NCBI GenBank assembly: GCA_958510825.1
Contig: OY294044.1
Location: 74,570,895 to 74,634,894, forward strand
Length of the DNA stretch: 64,000 bases
Reading direction: 5' to 3'
Origin: Brachypterus glaber
Taxonomy: Eukaryota; Arthropoda; Insecta; Coleoptera; Kateretidae
A program made the translations under genes and the position numbers. The notes beneath the pieces were generated by a model. That model did not search any database. It was not told where the DNA came from and worked only from the letters and a program-made list of their open reading frames with translations. Of the stretch, positions 20,640-31,285 are shown one piece after another; positions within the stretch are counted from its first letter, which is position 1; the number at the start of each line of letters is the position of its first letter.

Positions 20640-22015
20640 CTTAAATTTTTGTTTGTTGGTATCGCAATATCTAACATATATGATAAATAAAAAAGGGCAC
20701 CCTGTTTCAATAAAAAATTATCGTCCAGTGAGTTTACTTCCTTCCTTCTCAAAACTTTTTGAGATGGTAATGAGTAAAAAAATTATAAATTTCTTTAATA
20801 AATACAAACTCTTCAATGATAATCAGCATGGTTACCTGCAAGGCAAGTCTGTTGAAACTGCTGTGTTCAGTCTCCTGCACAATATCCTGGAGGGTTTTGA
20901 GAATAAAAAACTTATAAAGGCATCTTTTTGAACCTAACTAAAGCATTTGACTGCCTTAATTACGGCATCCTTTTTAAAAAAACTTTACAGGTATGGTGTC
21001 GGGGAACTGGCACTTAAGTGGCTAAAATCAAACCTTACAAATAGAACTCAACAGGTACAAATCATTAAAGATTTTATAAAATATCTATCTGATATTAAAA
21101 ATATTGAAGCAGGGATCCCACAGGGGAGCATCCTTGGGCCCCTACTTTTTATTATATTTGTAAATGACCTATGTGTGACTCTTCAAAATGAAGAACAAAT
21201 ACTAATTAGTTTTGTTGATGACTCAAATTTTCTAGTAAGATCAGACTCCGAAAATTTATTACCAGACGCTGAAACACTTCTTTTAGCAGTTAAAAACTGA
21301 CTTAAAAAAACAAACTGATTCTAAATACAGAAAAAACTAATTATATTTTGTTTAAAACAGCAAATAATGATTCAGATAGAATCATAAACATGATGAAGAA
21401 AAAGAGTTACAGCAAAGTGTAAAATTCTTAGGTATTCATATCGACAAAAATTTGAATTTCAGCTCACACATAAATAAGACTGGACAGAGTAAATTACTCG
21501 CTCTATGTCCTAAGGAGTTATTTAGATTTAACCACATTGAAAGTTCTGTATTTTTCAAACTTTTATTGCTTATTAAGGTATGGTATAATATGTTGGGGAA
21601 AATTACGGGACATTGAAGTAATCTTTAAATGCCAAAAAATAGCGCTAAGAACCATTCTTGGGTTACCATACAGAGCTTCATGTCGGAATTTATTTAAAAC
21701 AAATAAACTGCTGACAATTGTAGGCATGTACATTCAAGAAGTTATTTTGTTTTTGGTGAAACACCAATATTTATTTAGGGACTTGGAACCAAAGTCCGAA
21801 AGAGTTTTAAATTATTGTGTTTCCAAACATAGATTAAGTTTAAATGAAAAAGGCACAAATACTCATCAGTACATTTTTTTAATTTACTGCCTAAAAGAAT
21901 TAAAATTTTAAAAAATAATTTAAAAAAGTTTAAAATCGATTCTATATGTGACATTGAACCATACTCATTAACTGAATTCGAAATGTCGTGTAAGGTCCGT
22001 AATACTTACTACTAA
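20640..22015 (+). mobile_element. Degenerate CR1/Jockey LINE RT region
   Basis: Fragments in three frames make up an ORF2 RT: NYRPVSLLPSFSKLFE (motif 0, ~20720), QHGYLQGKSVETA (motif 1), FLNLTKAFDCLNY (motif A at ~20927, where the first catalytic Asp is replaced by Asn), GIPQGSILGPLLF (motif B, ~21108), FVDDSNFLV (motif C), then RYGIICWGKL...FKCQKIALRTILGLPYRASC (C-terminal part, 21570-21690). Frameshifts or stops near 20930, 20985, 21298 and 21420. The N-terminal endonuclease is absent. Confidence 0.75.
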
Positions 22016-22180
22016 ATTATTTTTTGTGTAATTCTAATTTATTTATTTATTTATTATTTTTTTAAGTGTGTACACACACGTGTATGTTAACTTTTTTTAG
22101 TACTTACATGAACTATTTTATTTTAGATTTTAAATTATCTTTCTTTCACACAATTTCATTAAGTGTATTTATATAGTATA
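22016..22180. other. LINE 3' flank / spacer
   Basis: A+T-rich spacer with a TTTATTTATTTATTTATTAT run at 22039 that may be the 3' tail of the upstream LINE. Confidence 0.35.
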
Positions 22181-22187
22181 TAAAATT

Positions 22188-23760
22188 TTGAATGAAAGTA
22201 AAAATAAAAAATCAAGTGGTATTGATAATCTGTATCGTTAATCCTAAAAATTTGCGATCTCATTGCTAAACCGTTTACATATTTGGTCAATCAGTCTCTC
22301 TATCAAGGTTATTTTCCTGAGGTTTATAAAACAGCCTTAGTTACCCCCATACACAAGAAGGGTAAAATAGATAAGATTGATAATTATAGACAAATATCTA
22401 TGTTATGTAGCTTTAAAAGTTATGGAAAAAGTTGTTTGCAATGCAATCACCAATTACCTTGACAGTAATAATTTGATAACTCGCTCCCAGCACGGCTTTC
22501 GGGCTAACAGATCTGTTGAGACAGCTACATTTGATTTTTTAAATTTTGTTTATGGAGAACTAGATAAAGGTAATTATGTAGCATCACTTCAATTTGACCT
22601 CTCAAAGGCGTTTGATACCGTTTGTCCCTCTAATTTAAAATCTATACTAATTAATATGAACCTTCCCCATAACATTGTTGACTGGATATATTCCTATATG
22701 ATTCAAAGAAAGTTAGTCGTTAGAATAAATCGTAAATTTAAGTCTTGTCCTTTTTTTCTGAAACGGGGGGTGCCCCAAGGATCTATACTTGGGCCTATCC
22801 TTTTTCTCATTTACATTAATAGCTTACCACAACACATTAAAAAAGGACTCGTCATATTGTTTGCCTACGACTCAACAATACTGTTGTCTGCAAAATCACC
22901 CGAAGAACTATATAACTCCTTGATAGAAGCTATGAGATGCTTTGAAAAATGGTGCCAACAAAACAAGCTTGTTCTCAATGAATCAAAAACCGCTATCATG
23001 AACTTTTTTAACCGTAGAAAGCTAAGCCCAGATTTCAGAGTATCTAATATGGGACTGTCATCGAGTGCTAAATTCTTGGGAACCATTTTCAATAGTGATT
23101 TGTCCTGGGATGATCACATTTCCCATGTTTGCAAGAAACTAAATTCCGCCTATTATGCCATACTAAAGATGAAGAATGATCTAGATGAAGCAGGCATATT
23201 AAGTTTATACTATTCATTAGCCTACTCTCACCTATCTTATAACATTATTGGCTGGGGCAATGGGAGGTATATAAATAGGGTAATAGTGGCCCAGAAAAGA
23301 CTCATTAGGCTAATTTTTAATTTAGGTTACAAGTCAAGCTGCAAAGATGTTTTTAAAAATAAGTGTATTTTAACTGTCTGTTCTATTTATATTTTTAAAT
23401 GTGTCGTTTTTGTTAAAAAATACTTTGCACACCTAGGACAAAATTTAAGTCTGAACCTTTGCCATCAGCGCCTTGGAGAAATATTAAGCATACCCAAACA
23501 TAAAACCACCCTTTTCGAAAATTCTCCACTATATAAATGCATTTCCTTATTTAATAATTTACCATCTGAAATTCGTTGCATAAGCATATTACTCTCTTAA
23601 AGAGTACATAACTAAACATTCATGAGTTTTTTTTCTTTTAATTCTGTTTTTTTTTATCTTATTAATTTTATATTAATTTAAGTATGATATTGTAAACTTT
23701 ATGACTTACCAAATGTACCTTGTGTATCCTAATTGGCGAATAAAAATTTATTATTATTAT
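22188..23760 (+). mobile_element. Second CR1/Jockey LINE, RT to 3' tail
   Basis: Starts with the pre-RT 'KNKKSSGIDNL' block (22200), then NQSLYQGYFPEVYKTALVTP-type sequence with stops, then the long RT frame, a short 3' UTR and an (ATT)n tail at 23747-23760 after GGCGAATAAAAA. A SINE is inserted directly at this tail. The endonuclease and ORF1 are missing. Confidence 0.75.
22377..23600 (+). pseudogene. LINE RT domain with mutated catalytic site
   Basis: 407 codons without interruption. Order: MEKVVCNAITNYLD, SQHGFRANRSVETATF (motif 1), LQFDLSKAFDTV (motif A), LKRGVPQGSILGPILFLIY (motif B), ILFAYDSTILL (motif C), WCQQNKLVLNESKT (motif D), then the C-terminal HLSYNIIGWG, AQKRLIRLIFNL, LFNNLPSEIR. 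Motif C normally reads FADDT; here it is FAYDST, so one of the paired catalytic aspartates is Tyr. A long open frame with a dead active site indicates decay still in progress, or sequence error at one codon. The frame lacks its true N-terminus. Confidence 0.8.
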
Positions 23761-23833
23761 GGGAGGCATAGCGTAGTGGCTAGCGCGTATGTATAGCAAG
23801 TCTACTATCGTGAGTTCGATTCTCACTGGCGCC
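23761..23833 (+). promoter_or_regulatory. Internal Pol III promoter (A and B boxes) of the SINE head
   Basis: A box at 23769-23779 and B box core GTTCGATTC at 23814-23822, about 35 bases apart, the usual spacing in tRNA-derived SINEs. The acceptor halves GGGAGGC and TGGCGCC pair with two mismatches, so it is tRNA-derived and not a functional tRNA gene. Confidence 0.55.
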
Positions 23834-24027
23834 GATTTGCCTTTTTCAGTTAATTAATGATTGAAATTTGGCGAAGGCGATAAGTGAAACGGACACTCCC
23901 TAGAAACTGGTTCGAAAGTCAGTATAAGCCGGTGGTTCCCTCTACTACTAGCCCACACAAGTCCTGGACTTAGGGGATGCTTAATTAAGTAGAATAGTAC
24001 GAGGTTAAACAAACAAACAAACAAACA

Positions 24028-24028
<1 letters not shown>
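23761..24028 (+). mobile_element. tRNA-headed SINE inserted in a LINE tail
   Basis: The 5' ~75 bases are tRNA-like: A box TAGCGTAGTGG (23769-23779) and B box GAGTTCGATTCTC in a T-arm GTGAG/CTCAC (23811-23827), acceptor end TGGCGCC. Then a ~170-bp body unrelated to tRNA (GGCGAAGGCG..., GTCCTGGACTTAGGGGATGC) and an (AAAC)n tail at 24006-24028. ATT repeats on both sides (23747-23760; from 24028) are the LINE's own tail split by the insertion and serve as target duplication. Internal Pol III promoter boxes are both present. Confidence 0.72.
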
Positions 24029-24058
<30 letters not shown>

Positions 24059-24078
24059 TTATTATTATTTATTATATA

Positions 24079-24704
24079 CTGGGGTGCTTTTTTTTTCGAC
24101 TATTTTTTTTTTCGGTCGCATCACGAAATTTTGTTGGAAGTACCTTAAAAAAAATTCCCTCAAAATTTTAGCCCCTAATATTAATATTAAGTAGTGGACC
24201 AAGACATTTAAAGATTTCCCATTGAAAATACACGTAAACTTTGATTTTTTTTCTTTAAATTTCTATAGCTTAGCGGCATTTTATGGCATCGCTTCGACCA
24301 TAGATAGGTTTTTCTCAAAATTGAATGCTCTACAAAAGTGCCCATTGCGGCATAATCATAACTCGTACTGGTGAGGTAGTTTGGGCCACCAAACCCAATT
24401 TTTTCATAAAATTTACGTTTTTCTGTCCTTATCTCGTAATTGACAAGAGCTACAAAAAATATTTAAATTACAAACTTGTAGGAAATTTAATTTCCTACAA
24501 AAATAGTCCTTGGCACCAAATCGCTAACATCAATATTTCTTGAGATATTAAATACTAAAGTTTTTGTTATTTCAAATTATTATCGAGTAAAAATAATAAT
24601 AATTAATTAAGGGCTAAAATTTTGAGGGATTTTTTTTAGGGTACTTCCAACAAAATTTGGTGATGGGACCGAAAAAAAAATAGTCGAAAAAAAAAGCACC
24701 CTTG
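24079..24704. mobile_element. TA-flanked MITE with ~110-bp TIRs (626 bp)
   Basis: Ends CTGGGGTGC (24079) and, inverted, CAAGGGTGC (24704), TA on both sides. The TIRs continue as CTTTTTTTTTCGACTATTTT, GGTC.CATCAC.AAATTTTG, TTGGAAGTACC and CCCTCAAAATTTTAGCCC with few differences. The interior is non-coding. It belongs to the CAGGGTG-like end group that dominates the window. Confidence 0.8.
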
Positions 24705-25033
24705 TATATACTTGTACTTAAAACATTTTTTTGGAATAACCTCGGAAAAAAAACGTAAAAAAAAAACGATCGACCCGAACGATTTTTTTTATATTTGCCT
24801 AAATTACTTCTTATGGTGTATTTTAATATTTTATGAAAACAAATCAAGGGTCAGAAACACAAAGTTAGAATTTGCAAAAAAAAACACCACTCGGTATGGT
24901 GTTTTTTTTTTGCACCTATTTAAAAATAATGTATTGTAAAAAAATATATTTACTTACATATGCGTTGCAGGTGGTTTTTGGTACCAATTGCATAAACAAA
25001 TATTTTCAAAACACACAAGTAATATAATTTTTC
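24705..25033. other. Intergenic, A/T homopolymer rich
   Basis: No gene. An A-run/T-run hairpin around ACACCACTCGGTATGGTGTT (24885-24905) is the only structure noticed. Confidence 0.35.
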
Positions 25034-25137
25034 CTACGACCTAGTTAGTAGTTAGTCCTTATTTTCCACCCGTTGCCATGACAGCGTTTGGAAAGTGACA
25101 GTCAGCTGATTTTACATATCTGCTCTCAGAAAACAAG
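25034..25137. repeat. Dispersed repeat (copy 2 of 19096-19205)
   Basis: CCTACGACCTAGTTAGTAGT ... GACAGTCAGCTGATTTTACA ... CTCAGAAAAC. Same order of blocks as 19096-19205 with about one substitution in eight bases; the hairpin arm is no longer complementary. Confidence 0.55.
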
Positions 25138-25559
25138 TAAATGCTCATTTCCACCATAATTCGTTTTATCACAGTCAACTGCAGTCATACTCGAAGCCGC
25201 GATAGCTGGTTTACATTCTATTTTTAAGTAAAATATCAAGCAACAGTACTTGCAGCGAAACATTTAAAACTAACTTCTAGTTAAAATTCTATTATAATTA
25301 AACAAAACAAAAAACTGATAAAAATGTACAAGATTTGACACTGACTCATACTTTTTTACTTCATGTTCATGAAAATTTGCATTTTTGTCAATTTATTCAT
25401 AAAATGTATCATATCCTATTATATTGGTATTATCATAGCCTATTATGTATATCGGGCCAGGAATACTACAAAATTTTTTGCACAAAATAAATAAAAAATA
25501 TGTTTAAAAAAATTAAAAATATATGGTTAAATAGTCCATTATCTATCTTTTGTCAAAAA
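25138..25559. other. Intergenic, nothing recognised
   Basis: No coding signal or transposon end seen. Confidence 0.3.
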
Positions 25560-25785
25560 ATATATTTGTTAACCCCTAAATCATAGGTGGTTTACTCGTG
25601 TATTTTTTTACTAAAATACTTTGAATGACCATTCTATAAATCCGACAGGGGTATTATTATATATTTAATATGTATCCGTCTTCCATAAAAAAGTCGCTCC
25701 CATACCCCTAAAATTAGGGATAGTTCACTCGTGTAATTTTTTACTAAAATATTTGACCGGCCTTCCTATTACTCTGATTAATAGT
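25560..25785 (-). repeat. Satellite-like units (about two copies, left block)
   Basis: Units carrying CCCCTAA..TTAGGG, TTCACTCGTGTAATTTTTTA and TACTAAAAT at ~25571 and ~25702. They are inverted copies of the units at 26130-26640. Confidence 0.55.
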
Positions 25786-26115
25786 TATTTATGGTATTGG
25801 TGGGTAAAGTAAGATATTGCCTATGAGAAAATTAACCTGCGAGGTGTCAGTCAAGTAGGTTAATTTTCTAGAGGGCAATATCGGTTTACCCATGAGTGCC
25901 ATACAAGGTTTTATCCAATAAATAGCTTAGAAACTCATATTTTTATTAAAAATTTTAATGACATTTACAAGAAAATAATTTGACAAGTGATAGTTGAGTG
26001 GGTAAAATAAATAATTATCCACTCAATAAAGTAAAAGCCAAGCGGGGGTTATTATTGAGTTTATCTATTTAAAATAAAGCTGGTAATTGTCTCATTATCT
26101 GTATGTATTGGATAA
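25786..26115. mobile_element. Repeat M2 (copy 1) with internal hairpin
   Basis: Matches 32128-32470 almost base for base: GTGGGTAAAGTAAGATATTG, the hairpin AAATTAACCTGC...GCAGGTTAATTTT (imperfect here: GTAGGTTAATTTT), TGCCTTACAAGG-like block, AAGTAAAAGCCA.GCGGGGGT and AAAGCTGGTAATTGTC. The right part recurs at 55612-55700. It sits between satellite blocks in opposite orientation. Confidence 0.6.
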
Positions 26116-26640
26116 AGTATTATTATTAAATTTTTAAGTGAAAAATGCACAGGCAAAACTTCCCCTAATTTAGGGTTTAGTGAGATGAACTTTTTACGGA
26201 AGATAAATAACAATTTGTATATGGAATAATACTGCAGCCAGAATATTAGAACGGCTGGTCGAATCATTTCAGTAAAAAATTACAAGAGTAAACTACCCCT
26301 AATTCTGGGGTTACGGGGATGATTTTTTTAAGAAAGATTTTTAATGATATTTTGATATTAAATATAAAATAACACTGTCTTCGGTGTAATAGAACAGTCG
26401 GCCGCAGGCATTTTAGTAAAAAAATAAAAGAATAAACTACCCCTAATTTAGGGGATAGGAAAAATATTTTTTGATAAAAGATAGATAATGCACTGCGCAT
26501 GTTAGATATTTAATAATTTTCCGTTTGGATTACTAGGATAGCTAGTCTGACCATTTTAGTGAAAAATTACTACTAAACTACCCCTAATTTAAGGGCGGGG
26601 AGGCTGAAATTTTTATAAAAAATATATAATGGTAATAGTT
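26116..26640 (+). repeat. Satellite-like units of ~134-144 bp (four copies, right block)
   Basis: Units start at about 26133, 26267, 26411 and 26554 with T(C/T)(A/C)AGTGAAAAATT followed by ACTACCCCTAATTTAGGGG and a purine-rich half. Spacing 134, 144 and 143. The same unit occurs inverted at 25560-25785. The central CCCCTAATT.GGGG forms a small dyad in each unit. Confidence 0.6.
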
Positions 26641-27957
26641 TCTTTAAAACAAATCTGGTCGGAGTAGCAGAAACGCATATTGGGGCATTTAAAGCTGGTC
26701 AGTAAATTAGGTTTCCCCCATACTTGTGCCTTTAAGAAAAAAAGGAAAAGCTGGCCCACTCTAGACTATTGATCGATACAATAGAAATACTATAAACTTA
26801 AATTAATCCAATTTTGAAAAAAACATGGAAGGGGACTTATTTTGAGAAAAAACGATTTTTATATTTTGCTAAAAATGTTAGGTTATGTTTTTTGGTTATG
26901 CCAAAAATCAAAGTATGTCATGATATAGAGCGTAGAAAGGAGATGTTAAAGTATATTTGATTTTTTTTAAATCTATCAGTATTTCTAAGAGATATGGGCT
27001 GTTAAATGTATGTCTGTAGATGGTACGGCCAAATTGAACACCCTGTAAATGTTAAACGCATAGATGGATTTGAAAAATATGATACCATGGTATACCTATT
27101 AGTGCAACAACTATTTCAAGTTTGGTCGAAATCTGTGAGATGAGTGCAGAATCTTAGCAAGCTAGGCGCGAAATGCCTCATGCTAAATTTAGCAACAACT
27201 ATTTTTTTACCCAATTGCGAAAATAAAAAATATTGAGATCCATAATTTAACGTACGTATACTTATAGTGAAGAGATATTATTTTAAAAAATCAAACTTTT
27301 AGTCATCATTCACTTTATTAATAATTTAGGTTAGTTACCGGTTTCAATTATCATTCATCATTTCATCATTTCTTAAAGAAATATATTATTTGTTGTTTTA
27401 GCTCTGGGAATGATAGTTTAGAGTTAAAAGTATTCACGTATTTTACTATTTAAATATACTCTTAAAGTAGAGAAAATTGGTACGGGTCATGGCATTTTTA
27501 GTGACTTTTTAATATAAAAAAAATCACAATATCCACAAAAAGTCACTCATGTTAACCAAACCTATAACTACATACTGATACAACTATGTGTTTCTAATAA
27601 TATTAGAAACATTTAAAAAAGTAAAAATTAAAATATCAAAAACTTGTCTTACGTTCCAGACAGCCTAGTGGTCACACTTGGTAGAATGACCATGATATAC
27701 CTTTTTGCTGAACCATTTACATTTAGCAACAAGTATATCAAAAAATTATTGTTCACTCTGAGGCAAAACGGACAAATCTGAATAAAGTTTATTTCAAGGT
27801 TTATTTAGGTATTATTTAAATAGTGGTATTTGATATTCCTAGACACTGTCAAGAAGACAATTTATGAGTCCTGTTTATTAATTTTAGCAAATAGGCTCAC
27901 ATAAACATACCAGAGCAAGAAATTAAATGCATTCATGTAAAATCTAGCAACTCTATA
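26641..27957. other. Intergenic; one isolated transposon terminus
   Basis: No gene recognised. At 27031-27049 GGCCAAATTGAACACCCTG|TA is a right-hand end of the CAGGGTG group; a matching left end was not found. Confidence 0.4.
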
Positions 27958-28352
27958 TCGTCGGCTTACAAGTAAAAGGCACTAAGTCACTTTTTTGCAA
28001 AAATGGGATTTTTATGGTACTGTAATTAATTTTTGATGATCTATGTACAGGTAAACCGAACTAACTTCTAGGTGGACTGCCAAGAGAGTTACCCACTATA
28101 CAAAACGCACCAATTTGATTTTGATTAAAATTGTATCTGGCAATAGGCACTAAGTCACTTAGTGCACTTAGTGCGTTTTACTTGTAGATTATTTCAAATT
28201 TTTCTGCACTAAGCGACTTAGTGTTTGTTTGGCGAAACGTGCATTTTTGTAACAATTATTACAAAAATTAAAAAACAACAGTGAAAGTTAAATTTGTCAA
28301 TATCTCAAAACCATGTTTTTGGACTTAGTGCTCTTTACTTGTAAGCCGACGA
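27958..28352. mobile_element. TA-flanked MITE with TCGTCGGC ends (395 bp)
   Basis: TCGTCGGCTTACAAGTAAAA at 27958 and its inverted partner ending 28352, TA outside (27956-27957, 28353-28354). The TIRs read on into GGCACTAAGTC / GACTTAGTGC. The motif CACTAAGTCACTTAGTG is reiterated inside (28143-28172, 28206-28225). No ORF. Confidence 0.75.
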
Positions 28353-28642
28353 TATCATTTAACATAATCACTTATCGGAATGAGAATGCTTTAACAGAAC
28401 CGCACTAAGGAAAGTGTAATCTATTTTATAAATATAAAAATATTAATATATCGCAATAGGCTTGTTTGTTTATCGATTTTGCTATAAAATAGAGTAAATA
28501 AAACTCACTTTAAGGTCATTCTAACTTATTTTATTTTCATAGAAAATTATGAAAAAAAAATCTAACTTTTTTGTAATAGATGATTTCTTTGTTGATTAGA
28601 AATCCATTTATATATTGAAAATGATCTTTCCACATCAACAGA

Positions 28643-28888
28643 TCGTCAGGTTAGAGTTACAAGGTTGTATGCGCCATTTTGGACATTTCTGAGACTTACA
28701 TTTTTTATGTTTTTTAAGATTTTTTTTATGATAACAGAATAAGATTTACCTAAAAAAGCTTACATAAAAAGATAAAATACATATTTTTATTTTATCTAAG
28801 AAAAGTAGAAAGCCAATTTTTTTTTTTTTTTTCAATTTATCAAAACGTGGTTTTGTGCACATACATCCTTGTAACTCTAATATGACGA
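28643..28888. mobile_element. Short MITE with TCGTCA ends (246 bp)
   Basis: TCGTCAGGTTAGAGTTACAA (28643) pairs with TTGTAACTCTAATATGACGA ending 28888; the TIRs extend through GG(T/A)TGTATG. The target duplication is not clear. The ends resemble the TCGT ends of 27958-28352 and 63841-63983. Confidence 0.65.
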
Positions 28889-30067
28889 GATGTCAGTGGT
28901 GCATTAAAAAATAAATATATTTGTGTCTTCTACCCTTATAGCTTTCTCTTGCCTTTTTATTATTGCAAATATTTCTTTTTTCATAATTTGAAAACCATAG
29001 TTTTCTTCAAATTTTTTCAAGTTAAAAAAAGAAACTAAAAATTAACCTTGAAACTCAAAAATATGTCAAATTTAACGCAAAGTGTATAAAGTAGTGTACC
29101 AATAAGAGCTAAATGATCAATAATGTTCCATTTTTTTAGATAATGAATTTCATTTTAATAAATGTATTAAATTTGATTCGCGAATAAATTACCTAGGAAC
29201 ATTACCGTTTTTATTAAAATGTATCTGCTTCTCTTAAAAATAACAAACAAAAAGTCGCAAACGTGTAAACACTGATAAGGTTTTTTTTGGTCACCCGTAG
29301 TACACAAAACAAGAGTTTTACAGAAACATTAATTCAATACAAATAATATATTTTATAAATTTTAATATGTAAATAAAAAAGCTAAAAATATGTCCTGTAT
29401 GAGCAAGACATATTTTAATTTTAAAAGTGCTGTTTTTATTTCACACATATTTTTTTAATTTTTTTTACAACTTAAAGAAAGTAGCAATAACAAACAGAAT
29501 TACCCATAAAAAATTTTATACTAAAATAAAACTAAACAATGATTATAATCATAGATAATTATCTATAGCTGTAGCTATAACAATGATAAAAACAGGATCT
29601 GTGCCCATAGTTTTATGTTGCATTTTAATTAATATCTGTCTGTTTTCCTTAATGCGGTCCTGTTGAAGCATTCTTATTCCGCTCAGTGAACATAATACAT
29701 TCATAGTCGTTAAATTCTATTGGTCTAATTTATGAAAAAAGTTCACATAAAATCGTTGTACCATTAACTTTTATTGTGTTGGAAAAAAATAGATTAAAAT
29801 ATTGGTATATGTGTTACATTGTGTTAAAAATAAAAAAAATTTTAAAATTTTTAAATTTGTACACTTAAAAGTGTAATGATTGTTAAAAATTGTAATTAGT
29901 TTATCTGTTGTGGACAATACTTTTCTGGTAATATTGATAATCCTTAAAATCCAGGAGAGGACAAAACTTTACTATCACCAAATTTCTAAAATTTTACCTG
30001 TTTTGTTAAACTTTCGTACTCTATTACAGTGCGTTTCAAAAATCACCACCCTCCTTACTTTTATATA
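28889..30067. other. Intergenic, nothing recognised
   Basis: A+T-rich; no coding similarity, RNA gene or transposon terminus seen until 30066. Confidence 0.35.
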
Positions 30068-30435
30068 CAGGGTGTCCCTTTAACTTTCCTACAGTCATTA
30101 TCTTGAAAACTGTAAGAGATATCGAAAATCTAAAAAGGTCAATCAGATATTTTTAGTAAGCTTTTCATTTATGTAATCGGTAACATTTTAAATCTCACCC
30201 GCTAACCCCCAAACCCCAACTTTAAAATCTTAAATAACAATGTGGATCACGTGATGCATTATTTGAAAGGTATTTTTATTTTGATTTAAATTCATTTTTA
30301 ATTTTTAAAATCAGATAAGCCGTTCCAGAGATATCTATTAAAATAATTACAAAACATTAAAAAAAGTAATATTGGAAAAAAGTAATACATGAAAAATAAT
30401 GACATCATAATTGTGTTATTGGTCAAATTCTAACA

Positions 30436-30692
30436 TTAACTTTTTTGGATGGATGATAACATAAAATGCCTGAAATGACCATCATTTTCAACTATGCACT
30501 GTTCAAATCGTGACATTAAATTTTTTCTGCAACTGCATATGCAATATCCGGATTAATAGCAAGCATTAGTAATGCGTGTCTTTATGTCCTCTAGGTCAGT
30601 TGGTTATGTTTGGTAAACTATTCCTTTCTCATAAAAAAATCTAGTGGCGTTAAATTACAAGGCCAAGAAATTATTCCTCTGTCTCCAATTTT
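30436..30692 (-). pseudogene. Mariner-like transposase C-terminus, first copy
   Basis: Minus-strand frames give SWPCNLTPLDFFM, then (shifted) IVYQT, PTDLEDIKTRITNAC, and finally SRFEQCIVENDGHFRHFM before a stop at 30436-30438. Intact relatives read 'WPPRSPDLTPLDFFLWG ... VY.T.P..LEDLK.RI ... R...C....G.HFEH', where the Asp in SPDL/TPLD is part of the DDE/D catalytic set. In this copy 'RSPD' is lost (CN), and there are several stops and shifts, so it is a pseudogene. Confidence 0.65.
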
Positions 30693-30837
30693 TTTTGAAA
30701 ATTACACAGGCACACAAAATAAAAAAAGTGGTCTGTTCTTTTACAACCACATATGTACCCTTATGTATTTTTTTTCAGCTGAATCCGAATCCGAGTTTAG
30801 AATTGGCCCATCGCCTAAGTAATTTGAAATAACCTAA

Positions 30838-30905
30838 AAAACCTAAAATTCGTTCCTCATAAAAAATTCTAGTGGCGTTAGGTCAGGAGACCTTGGTGGC
30901 CAAGA
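30838..30905 (-). pseudogene. Mariner-like transposase fragment, second copy
   Basis: Minus-strand SWPPRSPDLTPLEFFMRN, the best preserved form of the third catalytic region (RSPDLTPLEFF). It overlaps in content with 30640-30690, so the segment is duplicated, with ~140 unrelated bases in between. Confidence 0.65.
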
Positions 30906-30984
30906 AATTATTTATCAGATTCATATTCGTCGACCACAAAAACCCCTATATACCAGTTTTGACGAAAATATTGAAAATATTGAA

Positions 30985-31285
30985 AATATTTAATAATAAT
31001 AATAATAATAATATTTATTTGTGCTATATAGATTACACTTGTAAATTTACAGTAAAAGATAAAAATGCATACAATAAATATACACACAAATATAATAGCA
31101 TACTATAACATAAAGGTAGTAGTACTATATAACATTGTGTAACATGTATTATATAACAATAAGTATAAAACAGTACAAAACGATATCGATAAAAAAAACT
31201 TAATATCACTAAAATTATTGTTTAGGTAGTCTTCGAAGTTAAAAAAGGCTTTTATTATTAAATAACGTTTTATAGTTAATTTACC
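30985..31285 (-). mobile_element. LINE 3' end, minus strand, (ATT)n tail
   Basis: Minus-strand bases 31283-31188 encode LTIKRYLIIKAFFNFEDYL, the last residues of a CR1-type ORF2 (compare '..LK..LI.KAFYS..EFL'). The ~200-bp 3' UTR leads to an (ATT)n tail at 30988-31010. The tail region (TTTATTTGTGCTATATAG) is similar to that of the LINE at 3969-4010, so they may be the same family. Confidence 0.6.

Larger units (their letters stand above)
30068..30930 (-). mobile_element. Decayed mariner-like DNA transposon (3' part)
   Basis: Its downstream end is TA|CAGGGTGTCCCTTTAAC at 30066-30085 (read on the plus strand). Inside, on the minus strand, is a broken DDE transposase C-terminus (30436-30692) and a partial second copy of the same region (30838-30905). 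The opposite terminus was not found; around 30925 the sequence passes into family Y units. CAGGGTGTCC ends with TA duplications are common in Tc1/mariner-group elements. Confidence 0.6.

Noticed and set aside
23761..23833. Functional tRNA gene
   Set aside because: The acceptor stem has mismatches, the anticodon arm is irregular, and a SINE body with (AAAC)n tail follows.
25560..26640. CRISPR-like array of spaced repeats
   Set aside because: Units are contiguous ~140-bp satellite copies in both orientations, with no short repeat/unique spacer structure; the genome is eukaryotic.
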